The notes beneath the pieces were generated by a model. The model had not been told where the DNA came from and ran no database searches. It saw only the letters and a list, made by a program, of their open reading frames with translations. The position numbers and the translations under genes were made by a program. This document shows, piece after piece, positions 1 through 5,301 of a stretch of DNA of 5,301 nt. Every line of letters starts with the position of its first letter. The first letter of the stretch is position 1. The DNA lies in NCBI GenBank assembly GCA_031119155.1, contig JAVHYH010000215.1, positions 1 to 5,301 on the forward strand, written 5' to 3'. The DNA comes from Brevundimonas sp. GTDB taxonomy: Bacteria > Pseudomonadota > Alphaproteobacteria > Caulobacterales > Caulobacteraceae.

Positions 1-814
1 GCGCATCGCCATCGATTGCGCCAACGGCGCCGGCTACAAGGTCGCCCCGACCACCCTCTACGAGCTGGGCGCCGAGGTGTTTCCGGTGGGGGTCGAACCC
101 AACGGCCTGAACATCAACGACAACTGCGGCTCGACCCACCCGCAGACCTTGGTCGAGGCGGTCCATCGCCACGGCGCGCACATCGGCATCGCGCTGGACG
201 GCGACGCCGACCGCGTCATCATCTGCGACGAGAAGGGCCAGATCGTCGACGGCGACCAGATCATGGCGCTGGTGGCGCTGGACTGGGCGCGGCGCGGCCT
301 GCTGACCGGCGGCGGACTGGTCGCCACCGTCATGTCCAACCTGGGTCTCGAGCGCGCGCTGGTCGCCGAGGGCCTGACGCTGGAGCGCACCAAGGTCGGC
401 GACCGCTACGTCATGGAGCGGATGCGCGAGGGCGGCTTCAACGTCGGCGGCGAACAGTCGGGCCACATCATCCTGCACGACCACGCCACCACCGGCGACG
501 GCCTGATGTCGGCGCTGCAGGTGCTGGCCGTGCTGGTCGAGAGCGGTCGCCCGATGAGCGAACTGGCACGCCAGTTCGAGCCGGTGCCCCAGCTGCTCGA
601 AAACGTCCGCTTCACCGCCGGCAAGCCGCTGGAGGACGCGACCGTCAAGGCCGCCATCGCCGACGCCGAGGCCCGCCTCGCCGGTCAGGGCCGCCTGCTG
701 GTCCGCCCCTCGGGCACCGAGAAGCTGATCCGCGTCATGGCCGAGGGCGATGACGAGGCGCTGGTCAAGGCGGTGGTCGCGGATGTCTCGGCGGCGGTGA
801 AGGCGGCGGGCTGA
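1..814 (+). CDS. glmM: Phosphoglucosamine mutase GlmM, C-terminal part (5' end outside the window)
   Basis: GlmM converts glucosamine-6-phosphate to glucosamine-1-phosphate in the cytoplasm, the step before GlmU makes UDP-GlcNAc for peptidoglycan and lipopolysaccharide. The frame is open from base 2 and ends at TGA 812-814, giving 270 visible codons. Family members are about 445-450 residues, so roughly the first 175-180 residues, including the phosphorylated active-site serine, lie left of the window. Numbering from the first visible codon, domain 2 starts with IDCANGAGYK (4-13). The metal-binding loop is DGDADR at 66-71, with Ala in the middle as is typical of GlmM rather than the DGDGD of phosphomannomutases. 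The sugar-binding loop is GGEQSGH (149-155) and the phosphate-binding loop is RPSGTE (235-240), and both look intact. No frameshift is visible. The gene converges on the DUF805 gene, whose stop is 2 bases away. The family call is secure; only the N-terminus is unseen. Confidence 0.96.
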   Translation, partial: RIAIDCANGAGYKVAPTTLYELGAEVFPVGVEPNGLNINDNCGSTHPQTLVEAVHRHGAHIGIALDGDADRVIICDEKGQIVDGDQIMALVALDWARRGLLTGGGLVATVMSNLGLERALVAEGLTLERTKVGDRYVMERMREGGFNVGGEQSGHIILHDHATTGDGLMSALQVLAVLVESGRPMSELARQFEPVPQLLENVRFTAGKPLEDATVKAAIADAEARLAGQGRLLVRPSGTEKLIRVMAEGDDEALVKAVVADVSAAVKAAG

Positions 815-816
815 AC

Positions 817-1449
817 TCAGCTCGACCGGCTCCAGTCCTCCACCGGTCGCGGCTCCTGTGACGCCGCTTTCGCCGCTCCGTAGCGGTTCGCGCCCGGCGT
901 GCCCTTCAGGGCCAGCAGAACAATCAGGCTGATCAGGGCGACCAGATAGAGCAGGTTGTTGATCGCCAGCAGGCCGAACAGGCCGAAGTTCGGCATGCCC
1001 GAGCCGCTGATGTCCCTGAACATCATCGCGAACCCCGCAATCCCGAACAGGACGAAGGGCACGGGCGCCAGTCCCACCCAGCCGGGCAGGTTCCGGTCAT
1101 GCAGGCGCCGCGTGACCGCCGCCGCCAGCAGGCTGATGGCCAGGATCGCCATCACGCCCTGAACCATGAAGAGCGGCTCCATGTCCGGCATCGGGGGCGT
1201 GGCCGTCGGGGGCGCTTCCACAACCTCCAGCACGTCCGGGTCATAGGAGGCCGTGGGAGCAATCTGTGACGCAGTGGCGTAGGGGGCCATGTCCCCGATG
1301 ATCTGGCTCATGACCACCCCGCCGGCCAGGGCGCCGACCAGCATCATCAGCGCGAATACGGCGCCCGCATAGGGCCAGAACTCGCCGCGCGTATCGCGCC
1401 CGCTGAACTGCGTCAGCTTGCTGACCCCGCGTGTGACCGGATTGGCCAT
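817..1449 (-). CDS. DUF805 family inner-membrane protein
   Basis: This is a 210-residue polytopic membrane protein of the DUF805 family, whose function is unknown. Family signatures are present: an N-terminal FSGRDTRGEFW (15-25), the RRLHDRNLPGW segment (114-124) and the C-terminal KGTPGANRYG (182-191). Four hydrophobic stretches at about 27-51, 97-113, 124-144 and 156-181 are probable transmembrane helices. Between the first two lies a loop (about 52-93) rich in Pro, Ala and acidic residues. Common family members are shorter (roughly 110-150 residues), so this loop looks like an expansion. If the charged N-terminus is cytoplasmic, the loop would be periplasmic; this is inference. The ATG at 1447-1449 is supported by GGGAGA five bases upstream, and the stop is TGA at 817-819. 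The gene faces the 1595-2110 gene across a divergent intergenic region and converges on glmM. Its biological role cannot be read from the sequence. Confidence 0.9.
   Translation of the reverse strand: MANPVTRGVSKLTQFSGRDTRGEFWPYAGAVFALMMLVGALAGGVVMSQIIGDMAPYATASQIAPTASYDPDVLEVVEAPPTATPPMPDMEPLFMVQGVMAILAISLLAAAVTRRLHDRNLPGWVGLAPVPFVLFGIAGFAMMFRDISGSGMPNFGLFGLLAINNLLYLVALISLIVLLALKGTPGANRYGAAKAASQEPRPVEDWSRSS
823..849. terminator. Candidate bidirectional hairpin at the glmM/DUF805 convergent junction
   Basis: A perfect 7-base inverted repeat, CGACCGG (823-829) and CCGGTCG (843-849), encloses a 13-base loop. It starts 8 bases after the glmM stop, inside the last codons of the DUF805 gene. The two genes have only 2 bases between them, so any terminator must overlap coding sequence. 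No T-tract follows on either strand, so it is not a canonical intrinsic terminator. It could instead be a 3'-end stabilising hairpin, or chance in GC-rich DNA. Confidence 0.3.
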
Positions 1450-1454
1450 GTCCG

Positions 1455-1460
1455 TCTCCC
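1455..1460 (-). promoter_or_regulatory. Ribosome binding site of the DUF805 gene
   Basis: On the minus strand, GGGAGA lies five bases before the ATG at 1449. It matches the Shine-Dalgarno consensus well and fixes the start of the DUF805 gene. Confidence 0.7.
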
Positions 1461-1514
1461 CTGTGCGAGGCGAGCCTAGGAAGTCCGCTCGGGAAGCGCC
1501 AGTCGCAGTCGGGA

Positions 1515-1540
1515 GGACGCTGTTACGCGAGATGGCGTCC
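1515..1540 (+). promoter_or_regulatory. Inverted repeat / possible 5' leader hairpin
   Basis: GGACGC (1515-1520) and GCGTCC (1535-1540) are perfect complements. In a rightward transcript the next four inner positions can also pair as U-G, G-U, U-A and U-G. That gives a stem of up to 10 pairs closed by a 6-base loop (1525-1530). In a leftward transcript the wobble pairs become C-A mismatches, so only the six outer pairs survive. It sits near the middle of the divergent intergenic region, so a protein-binding operator is an equally good reading. Chance is possible in DNA this GC-rich. Confidence 0.3.
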
Positions 1541-1584
1541 GGTCGCCGCGCGCGCTAGGCTTCACGCGGATCAACGCCTTCGAT

Positions 1585-1588
1585 GGAG
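1585..1588 (+). promoter_or_regulatory. Ribosome binding site that decides the start at 1595
   Basis: GGAG is separated by six bases from ATG 1595. The other in-frame ATG at 1583 overlaps this motif and has only a distant GCGGA (1566-1570) upstream, so initiation at 1595 is favoured. Confidence 0.6.
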
Positions 1589-1594
1589 CGCACG

Positions 1595-2110
1595 ATGTTC
1601 ATCCCGGTCTGGGTCCTCATCCTCGCCGCCGTCGTCGCCCTGGGCTGGGTCTGGTGGAGTTTGCGGGCCGCCGCCGGGCGCAACCCCCTGCCGTTTCCGG
1701 ATCGCGGCTCCCGCATCTTCGCCGCCGCCTCGGCCGAGGGGAAAGACGCCGTCGTCGCGCTTCTGGCCCGGCACGGGGTCGAGGAGCGCTTCCGCATGGA
1801 TACGCCCGGCGTGCTGCGTTCCATCCTGTGGGACGGCACCATCATCAATGTCTCGACCCCCGAGGTGATCGCGCAACTGAACGGCGCCTCGGCGGCCATC
1901 GGACTGGTCTCCGCCGACCCCGAACGCAGCGCCCGCGAGGCCGCCGTCTTCCTGCATGAGCGGGGCTTCAGCGCCCGCGTCGTCGTCGGGGTCGAGCCCG
2001 GCGTTCCGGTCGCCTTCGTCCTGACCGACGCCCTGGCCGGATCAGCGATCAATTTCCGCCGCCACGTCCTGCGGATGCCGAAGCCGAATCCGGCTCCGAA
2101 GGCGCGTTAG
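1595..2110 (+). CDS. Unrecognised small membrane-anchored protein
   Basis: I do not recognise this 171-residue protein. Residues 3-23 form one strongly hydrophobic segment rich in Val, Leu, Ala and Trp (WVWW at 18-21). It is followed by R24 and R29 and then a soluble domain of about 140 residues. By the positive-inside rule, an almost uncharged N-terminus followed by arginines suggests that the soluble part is cytoplasmic (inference). The soluble part looks mixed alpha/beta: a helix around 43-60, the segment ILWDGTIINV (77-86), a helix around 107-123, and strands around 127-143. The tail is basic and proline-rich. I chose ATG 1595 because GGAG at 1585-1588 lies six bases before it. ATG 1583, which would add four residues, has no comparable site. 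G/C-rich third positions support real coding. It ends at TAG 2108-2110, overlapping the RNase T2 stop on the other strand. Neighbours give no firm clue to function. Confidence 0.8.
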   Translation: MFIPVWVLILAAVVALGWVWWSLRAAAGRNPLPFPDRGSRIFAAASAEGKDAVVALLARHGVEERFRMDTPGVLRSILWDGTIINVSTPEVIAQLNGASAAIGLVSADPERSAREAAVFLHERGFSARVVVGVEPGVPVAFVLTDALAGSAINFRRHVLRMPKPNPAPKAR

Positions 2111-2829
2111 GAGCGCACCGGCTCCACCGTCAGCACCGTTGCATCCGGCGCCCCGACCTCGCCGCCGGGGCAGGGGCGGGGCTTGAACGACAGGTCGTTG
2201 CAGATGCGGACTTCGCGCAGGCGGATGCGGTCGGTGGTGGCGATATAGACGCTGTCGCGCGGCAGGCCCGGATTGGCGGCGGCGAAGGCGTCACGCAGCT
2301 GGCCGGCGGTCATGCCCTCGCGGGGCGTCGGGCGGGACAGGCTGTCGTACATCTGCGCCGACTGGGCGAAATAGGCCTCGGGCGTTTCCCAGCCGCAGGT
2401 GCCGTGCGCCGCCCACTCATGCTGGACCAGATCGACCGAGGGCGTCCGGCACAGTTCGGCCCGGATGGTGGCGTCCGACACCCGCGTCGCCGCCTGGCAG
2501 TAGCGCGGATAGGGCCGCCCGTCCGAGTTCGGCCACAGGCCGTGCAGGGTCCAGCCGAACTTGTTTGGACCCGAACAGGCCATGTCGCCCTGACCATCCC
2601 CGCCGTTGCGGCAGGTCTCGGGCATCCAGGTCACCGCCAGCATGTGGAACAGGATCGGCCGGTCGGCGACCACCTCCTCCGGCTTCACCGCCTCCATATG
2701 CGGCGCGGGCAGGCGGGACGGCAGGATGCAGCTTTCGACGGCCATTGAGGTCGCCGTTGGCGCGGTCGCCACCGGCAGGTCGCACCCCGTCAGGGTCAGC
2801 AGGGGCAGGAGGGCGATCAGGCGTTTCAT
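2107..2829 (-). CDS. RNase T2 family ribonuclease, predicted lipoprotein
   Basis: This is a 240-residue endoribonuclease of the T2 family (E. coli RNase I type), which cleaves RNA through 2',3'-cyclic phosphate intermediates outside the cytoplasm. The N-terminus is a lipoprotein signal: MKR, a hydrophobic run (4-12) and lipobox LTGC (13-16), with Cys16 the predicted lipidated residue and Asp17 at +2. The mature domain begins with the family's first strand, LAVTW (64-68), followed by Cys73. Catalytic segment I is HGLWP (96-100) with His96. Segment II is HEWAAHGTC (137-145) with Glu138 and His142. VRICNDLSFKPRPC (207-220) is the typical C-terminal strand region. Its paired cysteines, with C73, C111, C127 and C145, suggest disulfides and so an exported enzyme. 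All catalytic residues are present. Its ATG overlaps the upstream gene's TGA (ATGA, 2826-2829). I see no Shine-Dalgarno site before it, so translation is probably coupled. The likely role is RNA scavenging or turnover in the envelope (inference). Confidence 0.93.
   Translation of the reverse strand: MKRLIALLPLLTLTGCDLPVATAPTATSMAVESCILPSRLPAPHMEAVKPEEVVADRPILFHMLAVTWMPETCRNGGDGQGDMACSGPNKFGWTLHGLWPNSDGRPYPRYCQAATRVSDATIRAELCRTPSVDLVQHEWAAHGTCGWETPEAYFAQSAQMYDSLSRPTPREGMTAGQLRDAFAAANPGLPRDSVYIATTDRIRLREVRICNDLSFKPRPCPGGEVGAPDATVLTVEPVRS
2110..2125. terminator. Small hairpin at the convergent stop overlap
   Basis: GGAGC (2110-2114) and GCTCC (2121-2125) can form a 5-pair stem with a 6-base loop, just past the stop of the rightward gene and inside the last codons of the RNase T2 gene. 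A second small stem, AGCCG (2082-2086) and CGGCT (2091-2095), lies 5' of the stops. Neither is followed by a T-tract. Both are weak and may be incidental. Confidence 0.2.
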
Positions 2830-4142
2830 GCGGGCGTGTCCGTCAGCGTCTTCACCACATCCTCGATCCGCTTGCGGATGTCGGGCACGGCGATGGTTTC
2901 CCAGAAGGCGGCGCGGGCGGGCGGACCCAGCACCAGCAGGCGAGGGTCCGGCGTCCCGTCGGCGGCCAGCACATGGCCGTCCGCATCAAGGTCCAGTCCC
3001 AGCTTCAGCGCATCCAGCCGCGCCCGGCCCGAGGCCAGCAGCGGCCCGGTCAGGGCGTCCTTCGCCGGATCATGCCCCGGTCCGGTGCAGTCGATCAGCC
3101 AGCGCGCGGTCAGCGGCGGCTTCGCCGGGCCGCTGCGGGGCTTGTAAGCCAGGGTCACGCCCTCGCCGTCCTGCTCGATCTTCGACACCCGCCCGGCGGT
3201 GACGGTCAGCCGCCCCGCGGTCTCCAGTGCGGTCAGGGCGGCGGCGATGCTGTCGGCGATGCGGTGGCGGTGCACGTCCCACCAGGGCCGCAGGTGGCGG
3301 ACCAGCCGCGCGCGGGTGGCTGTGTCCGCCTCGCGCCAGAGGTCGGCGGTGATGGGGCGCAGCCCATCCATCACCCCGCGCCAGTTCGCCGACGCAGACA
3401 ACCGTCGGGCCTCCTGCAGCCGCTTCGACGGCGCCGCCCTCAGCAGGGCCTCGGTCGGCGGAACCGCCGTGTCCGGCCGCGCCTCATGCCCGCGCGGCGT
3501 CAGCCCCCGGCGCGAGAGGGTCTTCGCCACGCCGCGCCAGCCGCGCGCTTCCAGCCACAGCACCATGTCCACCATCGTCAGACCGGTGCCGACCACGATC
3601 ACATCGTCCGTCTCGCCGATGCGGTCCAGCGCGCCGGGCGCCCAGCCGTCCGAGATGACCCGGCTTCCGGCCTCGTCCGCCGCCGTCTTCGGGGCCGGAT
3701 TGCCGGTGGCCAGAACCACGGCGTCGCCGGTGACGACCTGACCATCGGTCAGCCGCACCGAGGCGCCCTCGATCGCCACGGCCTCGCCCGTGATCCGCGT
3801 GATCCGCCCCGGATGGGCCTCGTCCACCGCTTTCAGCCGGTCCTGAACATACAGGCCATACAGACGCCGGGGGGCGAAGCTCTCGGGATCGGCGCGCTCC
3901 GGATGGTGCGCCTTCAGCCAGTCCACGAAGTCGTCCGGCTGTCCCTCCACCGCCGTCATCCGGTTGGCCCGGACGTTCAGCAGATGGCCGTCGAACGGCG
4001 TGGAGTAGGCGACGCCCAGCCCGAAATCCCCCGTCCGGTCGATGACGGTCGAGGCGATCCCGCTCTCCGCCAGCCGCGCGGCCAGCATCGCGCCGGAGAA
4101 GCCGCCACCGACGATCACCACGTTTCGAATAGACTGGGTCAC
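2826..4142 (-). CDS. FAD/NAD(P)-binding protein, YdhS-like (COG4529 / NAD_binding_9 type)
   Basis: This 438-residue putative flavoprotein oxidoreductase has an unknown substrate and is probably cytoplasmic, as no signal peptide is visible. The N-terminal Rossmann motif is VVIVGGGFSG (8-17), with glycines 12, 14 and 17 expected to bind FAD. An acidic residue ends the second strand (VIDR, 33-36). GVAYSTPFDGHLLNVRANRM (43-62) is typical of the YdhS-like family. VVLATGN (142-148) is the usual ATG motif of two-dinucleotide-binding flavoproteins. A second dinucleotide fold, VIVVGTGLTMVD (181-192), probably binds NAD(P). LIDCTGPG (349-356) and the C-terminal LLVLGPP (402-408) resemble the closing FAD-domain strands. 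The start is GTG at 4140-4142, preceded four bases upstream by GGGAGG and only 11 residues before the first glycine of the FAD motif. The phosphohexomutase gene ends 39 bases upstream, and the RNase T2 gene overlaps the 3' end. The fold is clear but the reaction is not. Confidence 0.88.
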   Translation of the reverse strand: MTQSIRNVVIVGGGFSGAMLAARLAESGIASTVIDRTGDFGLGVAYSTPFDGHLLNVRANRMTAVEGQPDDFVDWLKAHHPERADPESFAPRRLYGLYVQDRLKAVDEAHPGRITRITGEAVAIEGASVRLTDGQVVTGDAVVLATGNPAPKTAADEAGSRVISDGWAPGALDRIGETDDVIVVGTGLTMVDMVLWLEARGWRGVAKTLSRRGLTPRGHEARPDTAVPPTEALLRAAPSKRLQEARRLSASANWRGVMDGLRPITADLWREADTATRARLVRHLRPWWDVHRHRIADSIAAALTALETAGRLTVTAGRVSKIEQDGEGVTLAYKPRSGPAKPPLTARWLIDCTGPGHDPAKDALTGPLLASGRARLDALKLGLDLDADGHVLAADGTPDPRLLVLGPPARAAFWETIAVPDIRKRIEDVVKTLTDTPA

Positions 4143-4146
4143 GACG

Positions 4147-4152
4147 CCTCCC
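4147..4152 (-). promoter_or_regulatory. Strong ribosome binding site supporting the GTG start at 4142
   Basis: On the minus strand, GGGAGG lies four bases before GTG 4142. This near-consensus site supports a non-ATG start for the FAD-binding protein. It lies in the 39-base gap after the phosphohexomutase stop. I see no hairpin in that gap, so the two genes are probably co-transcribed. Confidence 0.65.
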
Positions 4153-4181
4153 GAACTCGAACCCTTCAGAGAGCGACGGCC

Positions 4182-5301
4182 TCAGATTTCCTGATTGTAC
4201 GCGCCGATCTCTTCGTATTTCGCCAGCCGCGGCTTCACCTCGTCGCGGAACAGGGCGCGCATGTCGTCTTCCGACTGCATGCTCTCGACCACCACCACCA
4301 GCTCCGGCTTGTTGGACGAGGCGCGGACCAGAACCCAGCTGCCGTCCTCAAGGTGCACCCGCACGCCGTTGACGGTGATCGCCTCGACGATCTTGCGGCC
4401 CAGGATTTCGCCGCCCGCATCGGCCAGCGCCTGATATTCGGCCACGATCCGCTCCAGCACGCCGTACTTCAGCTCGTCGTCGCAGTGCGGGCTCATGGTC
4501 AGCGAGGTCCACGCCGCCGGCAGGGCCGACTTCAGCTCCGACAGGCTCTTGCCCGGATTGCGATCCAGCATGGCCAGCACGGCGCCGGCGGCCACGATGC
4601 CGTCGTCATAGCCGTGGCCCAGAGGGGCGTTGAAGAAGAAGTGGCCCGACTTCTCAAAGCCCGCCAGCGCGCCCAGCTCGGCCGTCTTGCGCTTGATGTA
4701 GCTGTGACCCGTCTTCCAGTAGACGGTCTCGGCGCCGTTGGCCTTCAGCACCTCGTCGGTCTTGTACAGGCCGGTCGACTTCACATCGACGACGAAGGTC
4801 GCGTTCGGGTGCAGCGCCGACAGGTCGCGGCCCAGCATCAGCCCGATCTTGTCGGCGAAGATTTCCTCGCCGGTGTTGTCCACCACGCCGCAGCGGTCGC
4901 CGTCGCCGTCGAAGCCGAGGGCCAGGTCGGCGCCGGTCTCCTTCACCTTGGCCGCCATCTGCATCAGCATGGCGTGGTCTTCCGGGTTCGGATTGTACTT
5001 CGGGAAGGTGAAGTCGAGGTCCGTATCCATCTCGATCACCTCGGCGCCCATCCGGCGCAGGGCCTCGGGGGCGAAGGCGCCCGCCGTGCCGTTGCCGCAG
5101 GCCGCGACCACCTTCAGCGGGCGGGTCAATTTCACCTTCGACACGATGTCGGCGATGTATTTCTCGCGGAAGCCGTCGATGCGGGTCAGGGTCCCGCCGG
5201 CGCGCGCCACGCCCTGGTTCTCCAGCACGATCTCCTTCAGGCGGCCGATCTCGTCGGGGCCGAAGGTCAGCGGCGGATTGGCGCCCATCTTCACCCCGGT
5301 C
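4182..5301 (-). CDS. Phosphomannomutase/phosphoglucomutase (5' end outside the window)
   Basis: This alpha-D-phosphohexomutase of the ManB/AlgC type interconverts hexose-6- and hexose-1-phosphates (mannose and/or glucose). It supplies GDP-mannose, UDP-glucose and other precursors for surface polysaccharides. The frame is still open at the right edge, and the first visible residues read TGVKMGANPP. The GTG at 5292-5294 is therefore an internal Val codon, not a start. Numbering from that Val, domain 2 begins near LKVVAACGNGTAG (60-72). The metal loop is DGDGDR (129-134), the sugar-specificity loop is FEKSGH (213-218) and the phosphate loop is RASSNKPEL (324-332). About 370 of an expected 460-500 residues are visible; the active-site serine lies outside. 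The phosphate loop differs from the common RASNTEP form, with Lys before Pro. The stop is TGA 4182-4184, and it is probably the first visible gene of an operon with the next two genes. Preference for mannose or glucose cannot be settled from this sequence, so no symbol is given. Confidence 0.93.
   Translation of the reverse strand, partial: TGVKMGANPPLTFGPDEIGRLKEIVLENQGVARAGGTLTRIDGFREKYIADIVSKVKLTRPLKVVAACGNGTAGAFAPEALRRMGAEVIEMDTDLDFTFPKYNPNPEDHAMLMQMAAKVKETGADLALGFDGDGDRCGVVDNTGEEIFADKIGLMLGRDLSALHPNATFVVDVKSTGLYKTDEVLKANGAETVYWKTGHSYIKRKTAELGALAGFEKSGHFFFNAPLGHGYDDGIVAAGAVLAMLDRNPGKSLSELKSALPAAWTSLTMSPHCDDELKYGVLERIVAEYQALADAGGEILGRKIVEAITVNGVRVHLEDGSWVLVRASSNKPELVVVVESMQSEDDMRALFRDEVKPRLAKYEEIGAYNQEI

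Larger units (their letters stand above)
1450..1594. promoter_or_regulatory. Divergent intergenic region with presumed promoters for both flanking genes
   Basis: This is the only sizeable non-coding stretch in the window. It separates two genes that are transcribed away from each other, so it should hold a promoter in each direction. I cannot find a convincing -35/-10 pair on either strand. The nearest -10-like motif toward the right is GCTAGG at 1554-1559, which partly resembles the GCTA core of Caulobacter housekeeping promoters but has no clear -35 partner. A palindromic CCTAGG lies at 1475-1480, between CGAGC (1471-1475) and GCTCG (1487-1491). A stronger inverted repeat at 1515-1540 is listed separately. 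Confidence 0.45.

Noticed and set aside
16..753. Long arginine-rich open frame on + overlapping glmM, apparently 245 codons
   Set aside because: It is a frame-shifted reading of glmM, a typical artefact of GC-rich DNA with few stops. The protein is low-complexity Arg/Gly/Pro with no motif, while the glmM frame has every expected motif.
1583..1594. ATG 1583 as start of the orphan gene
   Set aside because: The GGAG at 1585-1588 lies between the two ATGs at ideal spacing for 1595, and no equivalent site precedes 1583. The difference is only four residues, so this remains a preference rather than a proof.
1555..2052. Open frames on - opposite the orphan gene (165 and 128 codons)
   Set aside because: Composition is Arg/Ser/Pro-rich and motif-free. 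The + frame has a clear Shine-Dalgarno site, a hydrophobic N-terminus and better codon-position bias.
1450..2110. Toxin-antitoxin or defence module formed by the DUF805 and orphan genes
   Set aside because: The genes are divergent rather than co-directional. Neither has nuclease, kinase or DNA-binding motifs, and no mobile-element signature is nearby.
2404..2785. Open frames on both strands within the RNase T2 gene
   Set aside because: They are shadow frames of the RNase T2 gene. Neither contains a domain or a credible ribosome binding site.
2107..2829. RNase T2 gene as part of an anti-phage or contact-dependent toxin system
   Set aside because: It has a lipoprotein signal, no delivery domain and no immunity gene beside it. 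All features fit a standard envelope ribonuclease.
2606..3202. 198-codon open frame on + spanning the RNase T2/flavoprotein junction
   Set aside because: It is antisense to two confidently assigned genes and its product is Arg/Ser/Pro/Ala-rich with no recognisable domain. The antisense frames at 2836-3147 and 3199-3741 are dismissed for the same reason.
5292..5294. GTG at 5294 as the true start of the phosphohexomutase
   Set aside because: The frame stays open to the window edge and reads TGVKMG, which fits the conserved region just after the active-site loop of this family. Starting here would remove the catalytic serine, so the gene is cut by the window rather than truncated.

Overview
This very GC-rich window, with codon third positions strongly biased to G/C, looks like chromosomal DNA of an alphaproteobacterium. 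Caulobacterales such as Brevundimonas or Caulobacter fit best, judging from the protein flavour and the form of the phosphohexomutase at the right end. That assignment is inference, since no rRNA or other marker gene is present. The window is almost entirely coding. I see no tRNA, rRNA, CRISPR array, insertion sequence or phage gene.

Layout from left to right: (1) the C-terminal 270 codons of glmM (phosphoglucosamine mutase) on +, cut by the left edge; (2) a DUF805 membrane protein on -, whose stop lies 2 bases from the glmM stop; (3) a divergent intergenic region of about 145 bases (1450-1594) with a possible RNA hairpin or operator-like inverted repeat at 1515-1540; (4) a small unrecognised protein on + with one N-terminal membrane segment; (5) a run of three genes on -, read from the right edge leftward. 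These are a phosphomannomutase/phosphoglucomutase (5' end outside the window), a GTG-started two-Rossmann FAD/NAD(P)-binding protein of the YdhS (COG4529) type, and an RNase T2 family lipoprotein. The last two overlap by four bases (ATGA). The RNase T2 stop also overlaps the stop of gene 4 by four bases, in convergent orientation.

The two flanking genes belong to the same enzyme superfamily (alpha-D-phosphohexomutases) and serve envelope sugar metabolism. GlmM makes glucosamine-1-phosphate for UDP-GlcNAc, and PMM/PGM makes mannose-1-P or glucose-1-P for surface polysaccharides. The genes between them are not obviously part of that pathway. The main functional puzzle is the tight coupling of a putative flavoprotein of unknown substrate with an exported, probably lipid-anchored ribonuclease. 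Otherwise this is an ordinary housekeeping region, and I see no convincing evidence of a new defence, mobile or biosynthetic system.
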